Shown here: piece by piece, positions 15,582 to 23,188 of the stretch
Layout: every line of letters begins with the position of its first letter
Numbering within the stretch: the first letter of the stretch is position 1
Origin: a virus
Direction: 5' to 3' (one strand)
Virus record (IMG/VR): IMGVR_UViG_3300008459_000021
Location: 1 to 64,000 of that record
Length of the DNA: 64,000 bases
Made by a program: the position numbers and the translations under genes
Notes under the pieces: model-generated
Databases searched by the model: none
What the model was told of the DNA's origin: nothing
What the model saw: only the letters and a program-made list of their open reading frames with translations

Positions 15582-18218
15582 ATGTTAATGGATATGCTAG
15601 AGGCGTTAAGGCGACCGAACATAACGCAGAAGTCGTGGATGAAAGACTGTGAGTTAATCCTCGGCACTAGAGAAAACCTAGACCAAGCCATAAACGAGTG
15701 TATCAACGCACCAGATAAAGTCTATGGATTGGATACTGAGACAACAGGTCTTGATCTGAGGGTGTTCAACGGCAGAACAAGGGAGTCTGTTGTAGGCGTG
15801 TGCCTTGCCCCCACAAAGAACAGGGGCTATTACTTTCCGATAGCTCACCAAGAGGGTTCTGAATACAATGTTCCGTGGAGGCTCATGGGACCTGCTCTAG
15901 AGCGTTTGTTTGACCTATCCGTTGAAGCACAGCCTATATTTCATAACGCTGGATTCGACCAAGAGGTACTTGAGTTTAATGGATATCATAAGGGACTAGG
16001 TGAAGCTCGTTGGGATAGTGGTAAGTGGCACGACACCTATATTCTCAAGTATCTGCTAGACCCCCGCACCAAAGGCGGACGAGGCTTAAAGCATCTCAGC
16101 AACGAGCTACTACAGCGTGAGATGATTGAGCTTGATGACCTCATGCCAGACAGCCCGAATAAAAACTTCTCCAAGCTAGACCCATCATGGGAGCCGTGTA
16201 AGTGGTACGGAGCGTCTGACGCTATGTGTACCCTCGGCTTATTTGAAGTTCTCAATAAGCAGTACACCAACAGCGGATACCACACCAACACCATCTACGC
16301 TCTTGAGAAGTCCACTCTCGTGTCGGTGCGGTGGGTTCATCGTAATCGTGTCTATGTGGATCAAAAGACCGCCCTACGCTTCTGTCAAGATGGTCAACGC
16401 GAGTGGTTTGACTCTCTCTTAGAGGTGTATGCAGGTGCGAGCGAAATCGTAGGGCGTGATATCATGCCAAACTACATTAGGCTTCTTAAGGGGGACATAA
16501 AGGGTCTTAATCGCTTTGACCACATGGAAGTCGGAAATGGGTACAACTACAAAATCCGTGTAGACGAAGCCCGCAAGGAAGCGGATCGTATGTACCCAGA
16601 CATTAAGGGGTCACTATCCAAATCCGTCACTAAGCTCAGTACTGCATCTTTTAAAACAAATGAAGATGGAGAGATTGAGATGTACAGCGAGGAAGAGGGT
16701 AGAGGTATGGAAGATGTGGACTTCCCCCTTGTGTACGACTTGTTGAGCCCTCAACAGCTTGGTTTATTATTCAGAGAGCTGGGCGTACCCAACCTCATCG
16801 CCACAGAGAAATCTGGACAAGTCGCAACATCGGCAGATGTTCTAGACGAGGTCATTAAGAAGGCGAGCGAGACTTTTCCATTTATGGAAAAGGTCAAACG
16901 CTTCCGTATGCTTGGAAAGTCCCTCGGTCAGTACCTTATTCCCTTTGTTGAGGATGTCGCTGAAGATGGAACGCTCATGCCCAAGTTTGATCAGTTCGCG
17001 GCTGACACAGGGCGTTTCTCATGCAAGACGACTTCAGACCCTAAAAAGACCAAAGACGGAGGGTGTCGTGTGCCATTTCAAGGCATACCCGCCACATACG
17101 ACCCAACAAAGCCAGAGTGTATCTCTAACCTACGCAAGTGTATAGGTGTAAGGCACCCAGATTGGTATCTTGTGGCGATAGACTATTCAGGTGTTGAGCT
17201 ACGCCTCGTCACCAACCTATCGGGTGAGCCTAAATGGATAAAGGCGTTCTTCGAGTGTTCTGAGTGTGGGGCTCAGTACCCTAGAGAAATGGACGAACAG
17301 GGCTTCCGTAAAGCACCACCTCCTACCTGCGTCTGTGGCTCGGATAAGATCGGTGATCTGCACACGGTGACCGCTGTAGCCTTCTATGGCGAGTCTGCCA
17401 AGTCCAGACCAGATTGGAAAGCCCTACGCGGAAACGGAAAGGGGTGCAACTTCGCTCTATCCTATGGTGGCACGGGCAAAGCTGTTCAACGCACTATCGG
17501 TTGTACGGCTGAAGAGGGCGAGGAAAAGTACAAGCTCTTCACTAAGGCTTACGATGTACTCACCGCATGGTGGGATCACCAACATCAGTTCGGTAAGAAA
17601 AATGGATATGTAAAGACCGCTATGGGGCGTGTTCAGCCCTTGCCCTCCATAAAGGATAAAGACTTCCGCAACCGCTCTAAAGACGAACGCAAGGCTGTGA
17701 ACGGACCCGTTCAAGGTACATCTGCGGATATAACCAAGCTCGCCATGAGCCTCATCTACAAAACCGCCAAGAAGAATGGATGGTTTGACCGCTTTAAGAT
17801 GATCCTTACGGTACACGACGAAATCGTCTTTGAGATACACAAGGACTTGTTAACGGAAGCTGTCCCTGTGCTTTGTGAGCTTATGACTCGCAATAAGATT
17901 ATCCAACGCATGAACTGGGATGTACCCCTCACCGTTGATGTAGAGATAGGGAAAGATTGGACGGTCGAAGACAACCTACGCGATGTACTCAATGGGGAAG
18001 GAAGCGAGGATCTTATCCGTATCTTCGGTGGAAAGAAGCCAGACCCCAAGCCTGCACCTCCACCTAAGCCTGTAGAGCCACCAAAGCCCACCTATGAGGT
18101 CAAAGACTTATCTGAACACACCGCCAAAATGGTGGCTGATTGGATAAAAGAGCAAGCAGGTAAGCCTTTTGTGGTTAAATATAGTGGAAGGGATATAACC
18201 GCCCTCTTTACAGAATAA
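15582..18218 (+). CDS. polA: Family A DNA polymerase with 3'-5' exonuclease
   Basis: 878 residues. The 3'-5' exonuclease shows Exo I at D51/E53 (YGLDTETTGLD), Exo II at FHNAGFDQE and Exo III at KWYGASDA. The polymerase shows motif A at D534 (AIDYSGVELR), motif B (KGCNFALSYGGTGK) and motif C at H745-D746 (TVHDEIVFE). This is the enzyme that replicates the phage genome. Between motifs A and B there is an inserted zinc-ribbon-like loop (C559-x2-C562 and C583-x-C585). After the core come a Pro-rich linker and a small extra C-terminal domain of about 45 residues. No 5'-3' exonuclease domain. AAAGGGGG precedes the ATG. Confidence 0.93.
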   Translation: MLMDMLEALRRPNITQKSWMKDCELILGTRENLDQAINECINAPDKVYGLDTETTGLDLRVFNGRTRESVVGVCLAPTKNRGYYFPIAHQEGSEYNVPWRLMGPALERLFDLSVEAQPIFHNAGFDQEVLEFNGYHKGLGEARWDSGKWHDTYILKYLLDPRTKGGRGLKHLSNELLQREMIELDDLMPDSPNKNFSKLDPSWEPCKWYGASDAMCTLGLFEVLNKQYTNSGYHTNTIYALEKSTLVSVRWVHRNRVYVDQKTALRFCQDGQREWFDSLLEVYAGASEIVGRDIMPNYIRLLKGDIKGLNRFDHMEVGNGYNYKIRVDEARKEADRMYPDIKGSLSKSVTKLSTASFKTNEDGEIEMYSEEEGRGMEDVDFPLVYDLLSPQQLGLLFRELGVPNLIATEKSGQVATSADVLDEVIKKASETFPFMEKVKRFRMLGKSLGQYLIPFVEDVAEDGTLMPKFDQFAADTGRFSCKTTSDPKKTKDGGCRVPFQGIPATYDPTKPECISNLRKCIGVRHPDWYLVAIDYSGVELRLVTNLSGEPKWIKAFFECSECGAQYPREMDEQGFRKAPPPTCVCGSDKIGDLHTVTAVAFYGESAKSRPDWKALRGNGKGCNFALSYGGTGKAVQRTIGCTAEEGEEKYKLFTKAYDVLTAWWDHQHQFGKKNGYVKTAMGRVQPLPSIKDKDFRNRSKDERKAVNGPVQGTSADITKLAMSLIYKTAKKNGWFDRFKMILTVHDEIVFEIHKDLLTEAVPVLCELMTRNKIIQRMNWDVPLTVDVEIGKDWTVEDNLRDVLNGEGSEDLIRIFGGKKPDPKPAPPPKPVEPPKPTYEVKDLSEHTAKMVADWIKEQAGKPFVVKYSGRDITALFTE

Positions 18219-18256
18219 CACCCCCTTACACATGGGGGATTGGAGTGATACCCCCC

Positions 18257-18856
18257 ATGAAAAAAGACTTGTTCGCTCTGTGTTTCGAAGACGCTAAAAA
18301 AGCACAACCTCAGATCACCAACACACAAGTTCAAGAAATCTTCTGCAAGGTCTGCAAAAACAGAGAGTGTGGTCGAGCAGGTTGGGCATCTACAAGCTGG
18401 GAATCACGCATATCCACACAAGTAGATAGACTCATACTGAACCCCAACATTGTCCCTAATGCACAAGGTACACAGTGGGAAGGGTTATCCAATTTTGAGG
18501 GATTCGTAGAGCCAAATAGGATAGAGGTGTGGGGCTCTGAATGGAAAAGCAAAGAGGAACTCATGGGGCTGAGTGCTGATAGGATAAGTGCTGATAGCAA
18601 GCTGGTGCTTATAGACTCACCAAATCCACCTCAGTCACCACCTAAAACAGAACCAAGCCCACCCATCATTTATCCAATAGATGAAGGTAAGCCTAAGACG
18701 ACTGCACCTTCGAGTTCTAGTAAGGCTTTCAATACACCTCCACCTAAAGAAATCTACATAGGTGGAGGGGTGGGCAAATCTGTAAGTACGAGTGATCCGT
18801 GGGCATCACCTACTCCGACCCTTAAGGTCGGTGGTACATTTAAGATGGGTAAGTAA
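18257..18856 (+). CDS. Cys-cluster protein with disordered Pro-rich tail
   Basis: The ATG at 18257 or a GTG at 18245 could start it. Residues about 28-50 hold FCKVCKNRECGRAGW, probably a small metal-binding knuckle, followed by W-x-SRISTQVDRLILNP. From memory this combination occurs in small proteins of many large phages, function unknown. Residues 120-199 are Pro/Ser-rich and likely disordered. It follows the polymerase by 38 bases and is probably in the same transcript. Confidence 0.6.
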   Translation: MKKDLFALCFEDAKKAQPQITNTQVQEIFCKVCKNRECGRAGWASTSWESRISTQVDRLILNPNIVPNAQGTQWEGLSNFEGFVEPNRIEVWGSEWKSKEELMGLSADRISADSKLVLIDSPNPPQSPPKTEPSPPIIYPIDEGKPKTTAPSSSSKAFNTPPPKEIYIGGGVGKSVSTSDPWASPTPTLKVGGTFKMGK

Positions 18857-18868
18857 AGGAGAACTAAT

Positions 18869-19084
18869 ATGATAGAACTGACAATCACTCAAAAGTTCCG
18901 AGAGGGCTACAAGGTTGTAGTACCCTCTGCGTTAAAGCCTAAACTGAAGCTACTTCCTTATGTGGAAAATTGTGTTTATGTAGACCCCTCACAGATTAAA
19001 ACTGGTGACCGATTGTGTTTTGTGGACTGGGTTAACGCCAACGAAATGGATAGATTTAAATGGAAAAACTATTATGACTATTGA
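18869..19084 (+). CDS. Small hypothetical protein
   Basis: 71 residues with a strong AAAGGAG site. Probably a compact beta-rich domain (VVVPSALKPKL, then YVENCVYVDPSQIKTGDRLCFVDWV). Its end overlaps the next start by 11 bases, which suggests translational coupling. No family recognised. Confidence 0.65.
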   Translation: MIELTITQKFREGYKVVVPSALKPKLKLLPYVENCVYVDPSQIKTGDRLCFVDWVNANEMDRFKWKNYYDY

Positions 19085-19415
19085 GTGGATGGTGTCCCCC
19101 ATAGGGCTATTACCCCCTCCGCTCCTAAAAGGGCTCTACTCGAAGGACAAAGAAACTATCCAAAAGGCTAAGGATTGGATAAAAAGGAACGGAAGGATTA
19201 TCCTTTTTACCAAAAAGCTCATCAAGGGGGACGAGGACATCTACATGACAGACGATGGAGTTATCCTATTAAGAACCAAGAACTACTCGTCTATAGAGGA
19301 GATGAGGGTTCTTGCCTTCAAGAAAGACAGGGTGCTTTACGAACAGGTTATGGCACTAGGGGAGGATAAAAATTCTGTACTGAACTTATTAAAAAATCAT
19401 GAGCCTTTGTTCTAG
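19074..19415 (+). CDS. Hypothetical protein coupled to the preceding gene
   Basis: I chose the ATG at 19074, which overlaps the preceding stop; the frame is open further upstream inside the previous gene. 113 residues, basic, with a helical middle (KDKETIQKAKDWIKRNGRIILFTKKLIKG). No domain recognised. Confidence 0.5.
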   Translation: MTIEWMVSPIGLLPPPLLKGLYSKDKETIQKAKDWIKRNGRIILFTKKLIKGDEDIYMTDDGVILLRTKNYSSIEEMRVLAFKKDRVLYEQVMALGEDKNSVLNLLKNHEPLF

Positions 19416-19480
19416 CAAGTATTATAAGGGTAGCTGAGAGGTCTACCACATTCACCACAAAGACCCTCAACGGAGTCGTT

Positions 19481-19675
19481 ATGAGTGCTAATATGTCACA
19501 GCGTATCGCTACCCTTAAGAATCTTATTGTTGAGCTTGAGGCGGACGCACAGAAGTCTGACGCAGGCAACAAGGCGGCGGGCGTTCGCGTTCGCAAGGCT
19601 CTTCTTGAGGCAGTTAATCAGATCAAGGACGCTCGCAAGGCTTCCCTCGATTCCTCCCGTACTGAGAACGAGTAA
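19481..19675 (+). CDS. Histone H1-like DNA-binding protein (Hc1 type)
   Basis: 64 residues. The core, LKNLIVELEADAQKS then GNKAAGVRVRKALLE, closely follows the chlamydial Hc1 and bacterial histone H1-like pattern (GNK-x-AG-x-R-x-RKA-x-L-E). These proteins bind and compact DNA without sequence preference. Here the Lys-rich tail of Hc1 is missing, so only the core remains. Codon use is strongly biased and a good GGAG site and terminator flank it, which suggests high expression. It probably coats or organises phage or host DNA. Confidence 0.75.
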   Translation: MSANMSQRIATLKNLIVELEADAQKSDAGNKAAGVRVRKALLEAVNQIKDARKASLDSSRTENE

Positions 19676-19731
19676 GGCTTAAACAACCTCTCGCTTTTAG
19701 ACCCCTAATAACAAAAGTCGTGCTGTCGGAC

Positions 19732-19773
19732 ACCCTAGTCCTCCGAATAGGAGACTAGGGTTTCGATTTTTAT
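19732..19773 (+). terminator. Rho-independent terminator of the histone-like gene
   Basis: ACCCTAGT and CTCC at 19732-19744 pair with GGAG and ACTAGGGT up to 19761, and a T-rich run (TTTCGATTTTT) follows. On the minus strand the convergent deaminase gene ends close by, so the stem may serve both. Confidence 0.75.
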
Positions 19774-20126
19774 AGGCTCCCCCAACTACCATCCCATGTC
19801 GTGTACTTCACGCGACTCAGCCCACTTCGCCTTATGTGGTTCATACAATGAACACAGGGTTGTGCCATCGTCCTTGTCCCATCCTTTAAAAACCTCATCA
19901 CCTCCAACGAGTCTCCAGGCTGGCTAAACCTCAACGCTGACATCTCAGCATGAAGCGTACACACCTCTGTACCATCTGCCGCTATACGCCTAAATCGTGG
20001 GTGTGTCTTATCCGTATTGATGCCTATATAAACTGGCTTCCCTCGTCTATAGAGAACACAAGCCACATGGTACTTTCCCCCATTAGATAGTGCTGCTACC
20101 ATCGCTTGTCTGTGTATGGTCTTCAT
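19770..20126 (-). CDS. Cytidine/deoxycytidylate deaminase-fold protein
   Basis: 118 residues with the zinc-deaminase signature: CTLHAEMSAL (H-A-E, catalytic Glu) and, 33 residues on, PCVHCMNHI (P-C-x2-C, zinc ligands). Members deaminate cytosine in nucleosides, dCMP or nucleic acid. The chain is short, like free-nucleotide enzymes. The N-terminus has the usual GGKYHVACVLYRRGKPV strand pair. A role in dNTP supply is likeliest; base editing cannot be excluded. Confidence 0.8.
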   Translation of the reverse strand: MKTIHRQAMVAALSNGGKYHVACVLYRRGKPVYIGINTDKTHPRFRRIAADGTEVCTLHAEMSALRFSQPGDSLEVMRFLKDGTRTMAQPCVHCMNHIRRSGLSRVKYTTWDGSWGSL

Positions 20127-20182
20127 AAGCTAACCCTAACCTCTTTATAACCACCGCTTGTGTGTCTACAAGGCAGTATCTT

Positions 20183-20326
20183 ATGCTCGAAGATCTAACC
20201 AACAGCGTACTATACAAGTACCTAGAAATCTATAAGCTGACAAAAGGAGCTTCCATGTGGGAATGCTATTACAGTGAAGAGATGGCCCTCTGCTTCTGCA
20301 TATGGGTGGAAATCATACTGTCATGA
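20183..20326 (+). CDS. Tiny ORF coupled to the SLOG-like gene
   Basis: 47 codons from the ATG at 20183. A much stronger start (AAAGGAG five bases before ATG) lies at 20255 and would give a 23-residue hydrophobic peptide, MWECYYSEEMALCFCIWVEI then ILS. The stop overlaps the start of the next gene as ATGA, the usual form of translational coupling. It may be a leader peptide or tiny membrane protein. Confidence 0.4.
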   Translation: MLEDLTNSVLYKYLEIYKLTKGASMWECYYSEEMALCFCIWVEIILS

Positions 20327-20775
20327 AAACATACGCCTTCGTTTCCAACTTACACACCCTATTGGAAAGTAAGCTGTCCCAACGCCTAGAACGCATCGGT
20401 GCCTACTTATCCAATAAGGGGTACATCCTTTGGACACGGGGTGACTCGTCTGCCGAGCAAATAATAAACACAGCCCACGAAGATAAAGTAAACCTACCCA
20501 AAGGTGAAAACCACTTTCCATTTAAGGACTCGGTACTCGATGTGGGGTGTAATATCTACGAGGGCATCGAGAAAATGATCGGCATTGAAATATCCAATCG
20601 GCTACGCCATGTAGCTTTAGTCGAGGGTAGAGATTTCTTAATCTACCTCTGTGACAACGAACAAGATGAAGATATTAGGGCGTGCCTTCTAGCCGCAAAA
20701 GCATTTGGTGTTCCCACATACGACTTATCCAATCAGCAACAAGAAATAGCCAATCTGCTTAAAAGTATCCAATAA
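20323..20775 (+). CDS. SLOG/DprA-like Rossmann-fold protein
   Basis: 150 residues. The pattern of an early helix with LERIGAYLSNKGYILWTRGDSSAE, a middle FKDSVLDVGCN, and a late ALVEGRDFLIYLCDNEQDEDIRACLLAAKAFGVPTYDLSN resembles SLOG-superfamily and DprA-type nucleotide-binding folds (G-x-R-x-G-like turn, then D at a strand end, then GVP-x-Y-DL). Some relatives bind nucleotides or DNA and some act in defence signalling. Function here is unknown. It is coupled by ATGA to a tiny upstream ORF. Confidence 0.5.
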   Translation: MKTYAFVSNLHTLLESKLSQRLERIGAYLSNKGYILWTRGDSSAEQIINTAHEDKVNLPKGENHFPFKDSVLDVGCNIYEGIEKMIGIEISNRLRHVALVEGRDFLIYLCDNEQDEDIRACLLAAKAFGVPTYDLSNQQQEIANLLKSIQ

Positions 20776-20804
20776 AAGCTAAGGGGTACTTGGTATATAA
20801 ATAA

Positions 20805-20877
20805 GCTCTCTTAGCTCAATGGTCAGAGCAATCGGCTGTTAACCGATAGGTTCTAGGTTCAAGTCCTAGAGAGAGCG
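20805..20877 (+). tRNA. tRNA-Asn (GTT)
   Basis: Full cloverleaf: acceptor GCTCTCT with AGAGAGC, anticodon stem-loop CGGCTGTTAACCG, T-loop TTCAAGT. The only plus-strand tRNA here; GTATATAAATAA precedes it. Confidence 0.92.
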
Positions 20878-20951
20878 TTTTGCTGTCGTAGCCCTACTGC
20901 TGAATCTATAAACATGAGAGGGTGTTATAACAGCAGAACAAAGGGGCTAAA

Positions 20952-21287
20952 GTGATTATTTGTCGAATCACAGAGAATGAGTACCTCCAAGTCGCTTACC
21001 TTGATGACCACGGATGCGTAAGCCCAGAGACCCTACAGGTTAAGGTTTCGCCTAGAGAACTTGCTAATATCGAAGGTTTTCTTAACAGAGGCTTAAAACG
21101 AAGTGAAAAGTCCTTTAACAACTTCGATGTGGAAGTTATGGCAGAGGGGCAGTATTGTATCTGTTTGTACCACGCTACCCAAAGGGCTGTGATTACAATC
21201 AGAGGAGAAACGATTCAACTACACTTCAGCCTTATCTCAGTCTTAATAGAAGAGCTTAATAAACTTATAAAAGGACATGGGGGGTGA
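20952..21287 (+). CDS. Hypothetical 111-residue protein
   Basis: GTG start after AAAGGGG. Beta-rich first half (RITENEYLQVAYLDDHG, ETLQVKVS), then a helix and two strands with Cys (GQYCICLYHATQRAVITI), and a C-terminal helix. No family recognised. The stop is followed by a G-rich/C-rich hairpin (21281-21331) that may terminate it. Confidence 0.6.
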   Translation: MIICRITENEYLQVAYLDDHGCVSPETLQVKVSPRELANIEGFLNRGLKRSEKSFNNFDVEVMAEGQYCICLYHATQRAVITIRGETIQLHFSLISVLIEELNKLIKGHGG

Positions 21288-21392
21288 TGGGTCTGACCGA
21301 ACACGAGGTACGACCAAACCCACCACCCCCCACCACAACACGCACAACCCAGGCGGGTATGCTCTGTACCCACGGGATTGTGGGTATCAGAC

Positions 21393-21465
21393 TGCGACCA
21401 ACAGGGCTTGAACCTGTGACATTCGGTGTGTAAGACCGATGCTCTACCAACTGAGCTATAGTCGC
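21393..21465 (-). tRNA. tRNA-Val (TAC)
   Basis: Full cloverleaf: acceptor GCGACTA with TGGTCGC, anticodon stem-loop CGGTCTTACACACCG (anticodon TAC), T-loop TTCAAGC. Confidence 0.92.
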
Positions 21466-21572
21466 ATAGAACCATCGATGGGATTATACCATCGTTTACA
21501 CAACTTTCCTATAAAGAAAGTTATTGTCAACCTCGAAGCCACCATATAAGGTGGGCAACAGAAGGAGATAAA

Positions 21573-21731
21573 ATGACACACGAAGAACAACAACTAGCCA
21601 TCTTGCTCTTTGGATTTTTCTTAGGCGGATACCACAGCGTAAAAGCTGTCGGGACGATATTCGTCATGCCCCTCCTCTCACCCATCTATATGCTTCTCTT
21701 CACAAGCATACACCTATGGATTACAAAATGA
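21573..21731 (+). CDS. Tiny membrane protein 1 of an overlapping pair
   Basis: 52 residues after a strong GAAGGAG site. Two hydrophobic segments (LAILLFGFFLGGY and VMPLLSPIYMLLFTSIHLW) indicate a small inner-membrane protein. Its stop overlaps the next ATG (ATGA). Size and pairing would fit a holin or antiholin, but nothing in the sequence proves this. Confidence 0.6.
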   Translation: MTHEEQQLAILLFGFFLGGYHSVKAVGTIFVMPLLSPIYMLLFTSIHLWITK

Positions 21732-21889
21732 CAGACGCACTACTTGTCGGTTGGGCTACTACCCTTGCCTTTTACCAATCCGCTCAGTACTCCGAGGGCA
21801 ACCCTCGGATGGCACTAATGAACGCTCTTGTAACCGCACCCTTCTATGTCCTCATCGCCCTCGCCCTCGCAACCATTATTGGAGCTTAG
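21728..21889 (+). CDS. Tiny membrane protein 2 of an overlapping pair
   Basis: 53 residues with hydrophobic segments at both ends (LLVGWATTLAFY and ALVTAPFYVLIALALATIIGA) and a polar hinge YSEGNPRM. It is coupled to the preceding tiny gene by ATGA and ends 4 bases inside the convergent exported-protein gene. Role unknown. Confidence 0.6.
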   Translation: MTDALLVGWATTLAFYQSAQYSEGNPRMALMNALVTAPFYVLIALALATIIGA

Positions 21890-22437
21890 AAGCCGAAGTT
21901 TGTGGTCTTACGCTTCTTCTCTGTGAGGTAGTCCGTAAGGGGCTCGCAGTTATAACCCATCACAATCGTGTAAGGGTCTTTAGCTGTCACTCGGAAGCCT
22001 GCACCATTGTCGGATGCCCAAACGAATCGGAAACCACCCTCTACAGGCTCTTTGTCGAGGGCTAGTCCGAACTTCTCGTTTGCGTTCTTAATGATATTCA
22101 ACGCTGCCTTCGCAGGTCCGCCTTGCTCGTCTTGGAAGCTGTTGCTGTAAGAAATAAGCACCTCGTGTACATACCCATCGAGGATAAGAAGGCGAACCTC
22201 ATCAAAAATCTGTTGCTGAGAGAGAGGGTATTTCATCTTAACACCCTCTGCGTCTGCGGTCACAATCAGAGATGGATTGTCTGCCCTCAACTTCTTAACA
22301 GCATCTGCTTGCTTCATGCCAAAGGTTATCCCCTTAAAGGGGATAGAGTACTTAGAGCCTGCACAAGTAGGGACTTCAGCGTAGCTCACGCTCATGCCCA
22401 AGAATAGGATAGATAAAGATACAATAAGATTTCTCAC
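21886..22437 (-). CDS. Exported protein, NFGF-ending paralogue 2
   Basis: A GTG start at 22437 follows AAAGGACTTAAG; the longer open frame upstream runs through tRNA genes and is rejected. The signal peptide (RNLIVSLSILFLGMSVSYA, cleavage before EVP) is followed by KYSIPFKGITFGMKQADAV, a helix after GGPAKAAL, a late Cys (YNCEPL) and the ending TTNFGF. It matches the gene at 9504 in order, length and ending, so both are exported paralogues of unknown function. Confidence 0.7.
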   Translation of the reverse strand: MRNLIVSLSILFLGMSVSYAEVPTCAGSKYSIPFKGITFGMKQADAVKKLRADNPSLIVTADAEGVKMKYPLSQQQIFDEVRLLILDGYVHEVLISYSNSFQDEQGGPAKAALNIIKNANEKFGLALDKEPVEGGFRFVWASDNGAGFRVTAKDPYTIVMGYNCEPLTDYLTEKKRKTTNFGF

Positions 22438-22481
22438 CTTAAGTCCTTTTGTTTCTTTCAAAGAGGTTTGTGCTTGTAGAG

Positions 22482-22553
22482 AGCGGAAAACGGGACTTGA
22501 ACCCGCAACATTCAGCTTGGAAGGCTGACGCTCTACCATTGAGCTATTCCCGC
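22482..22553 (-). tRNA. tRNA-Gly (TCC)
   Basis: Full cloverleaf: acceptor GCGGGAA, anticodon stem-loop CAGCCTTCCAAGCTG (anticodon TCC), T-loop TTCAAGT. Confidence 0.92.
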
Positions 22554-22568
22554 ATAAGTTAAAACGAG

Positions 22569-22651
22569 TGGGGGGAGGAGGATTTGAACCTCCGAACTCT
22601 AACGAGGTCGGGTTTACAGCCCGATTCCTTTGACCACTCGGACATCCCCCC
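22569..22651 (-). tRNA. tRNA-Tyr (GTA)
   Basis: Class II cloverleaf: acceptor GGGGGGA with TCCCCCC, anticodon stem-loop CGGGCTGTAAACCCG, long variable arm, T-loop TTCAAAT. Confidence 0.92.
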
Positions 22652-22658
22652 AAAGAGC

Positions 22659-22732
<74 letters not shown>

Positions 22733-22779
22733 GAAGTACACCCCTTTATACCAAATGAAAGGGTGTGTTAAAAAAAATC

Positions 22780-23082
22780 TTAAGGAAGCAAGCTCGAAGG
22801 GTTCGCCTTCAGCTTCGAGGACACCTTCTTCTTGGGTGCTTCCACCTCGACTGCAATAGGCTCTGCCTTAGACTTCTTGTTCTGTACAAACGAGAGCATA
22901 TCCTCAGCAATAAACAAAAGATGGTCGTAAGAGATGGGCGAATCAGTATTGGATAAACGAGCGACCTCTAGTGCGAACTGAAGCACCTCAAAACGCAAGC
23001 TCTCCTCACGGCACTTCTTTTCAAAATCAAGGTGCTTCTTCTCCAACTTAAGTTCTGTCTGCTTTGTCTCAAAATCGCTCAT
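22780..23082 (-). CDS. Helical, charged hypothetical protein
   Basis: 100 residues. Residues 1-45 are a strongly charged coiled coil (TELKLEKKHLDFEKKCREE). The tail is Lys/Pro-rich (APKKKVSSKLKANPSS). It lies directly downstream of a tRNA group but on the same strand. No family recognised. Confidence 0.6.
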   Translation of the reverse strand: MSDFETKQTELKLEKKHLDFEKKCREESLRFEVLQFALEVARLSNTDSPISYDHLLFIAEDMLSFVQNKKSKAEPIAVEVEAPKKKVSSKLKANPSSLLP

Positions 23083-23141
23083 AGCTTCTCACTCCTAAGG
23101 GTGGGGTTAAGAACACACACCATAATACCACTATTTATTTG

Positions 23142-23148
23142 TTTATAG
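23142..23148 (+). promoter_or_regulatory. Candidate promoter box TTTATAG
   Basis: TTTATAG lies 41 bases upstream of the start at 23189, in the gap between divergent genes. No hairpin covers the ribosome site here. Confidence 0.35.
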
Positions 23149-23188
23149 ACCAACCCATATTGGCTTAAACAACACAGGAGAACTAACC

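Noticed and set aside
22438-22653. Upstream extension of the exported-protein frame
   Set aside because: It reads through tRNA-Gly and tRNA-Tyr; the GTG at 22437 has a proper ribosome site and a signal peptide follows at once.
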